Origin: an uncultured Opitutales bacterium
GTDB taxonomy: Bacteria > Verrucomicrobiota > Verrucomicrobiia > Opitutales > Intestinicryptomonadaceae
Reading direction: 5' to 3'
DNA length: 64,000 nucleotides
Assembly (NCBI GenBank): GCA_944390805.1
Contig: CALXQW010000041.1
Coordinates: 1 to 64,000 of the forward strand
The position numbers were made by a program, and so were the translations under genes. Below, piece by piece: positions 63,831 to 64,000 of this stretch (positions are counted from its first letter, which is position 1; each line of letters opens with the position of its first letter). The notes under the pieces are model-generated. The model searched no databases and was not told where the DNA came from. It was given only the letters and a program-made list of their open reading frames with translations.

Positions 63831-64000
63831 GTTTACGCAAGAAATTGGACGTGCAAAATTTCTAAGATGGGAAAAAAGGAATTTTGCCGAAGAGTAGATT
63901 TTTGTTTTTAATTGTTTGACAATGCCAAACCTCGCACAAAGAAACTATTCCGCAAAGAGGAATGTTTAACATGCAAAAGACCGGGCTTTTTATATTTGTA

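Overview
The window looks like chromosomal DNA from a Gram-negative member of the Verrucomicrobiota, probably an anaerobic or gut-associated lineage (inference; no rRNA gene is present to prove it). Supporting signs are lipopolysaccharide genes (kdsC, lpxK), a PEP-CTERM surface protein, Tat-exported sugar-metabolism proteins (Gfo/Idh/MocA, TIM-barrel and FAD proteins), a GreA with a very long N-terminal extension as known in the PVC group, and a NifU-like/GGGtGRT pair common in anaerobes. Most of the window is ordinary single-copy housekeeping DNA with short intergenic gaps and clear hairpin terminators.

Layout. 0-5 kb: export-targeted sugar metabolism, with a Gfo/Idh/MocA oxidoreductase and a Tat-exported sugar-isomerase-like protein facing a 1053-residue secreted protein made of four tandem TIM barrels. 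5-8 kb: LysM protein, ParB and a secreted unknown. 8-13 kb: prmC/prfA, kdsC, a secreted EF-hand protein, a RelE-like protein overlapping pssA. 13-22 kb: a double FAD oxidoreductase, a beta-helix carbohydrate-active protein, an ArsB/NhaD transporter, P-II and queG.

22.2-30.5 kb is a visibly AT-rich accessory island. It holds small secreted or membrane-anchored proteins without recognisable function, three of which are paralogues (one with an in-frame stop), a transposase remnant, a PEP-CTERM protein and a tyrosine integrase broken by a nonsense codon and a frameshift. tRNA-Tyr lies inside it, and tRNA-Arg and tRNA-Pro just beyond.

31-48 kb: hisI, a candidate structured RNA, dnaN-unknown-lpxK, a three-gene zinc-ribbon/CD225/DUF2752 membrane cluster, a GlcD-type oxidase with PTS enzyme I, xseB-dxs, a divergent thymidine phosphorylase, a histidine phosphatase, the NifU-like/GGGtGRT pair, a secreted SGNH hydrolase and tRNA-Ala. 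48.9-56.2 kb: the translation/RNA operon nusA-infB-rbfA-nrnA-truB-ribF on the minus strand, preceded by a good promoter and an attenuator-like leader. 56.5-64 kb: a secreted repeat protein, rsmB, the GreA fusion, surE, comF and a conserved unknown.

The strongest leads for something undescribed are the four-barrel protein with a degenerate second barrel, the island's paralogous small proteins, the nusA leader, the structured RNA before dnaN, and the thymidine phosphorylase that lacks the family's glycine-rich phosphate loop.
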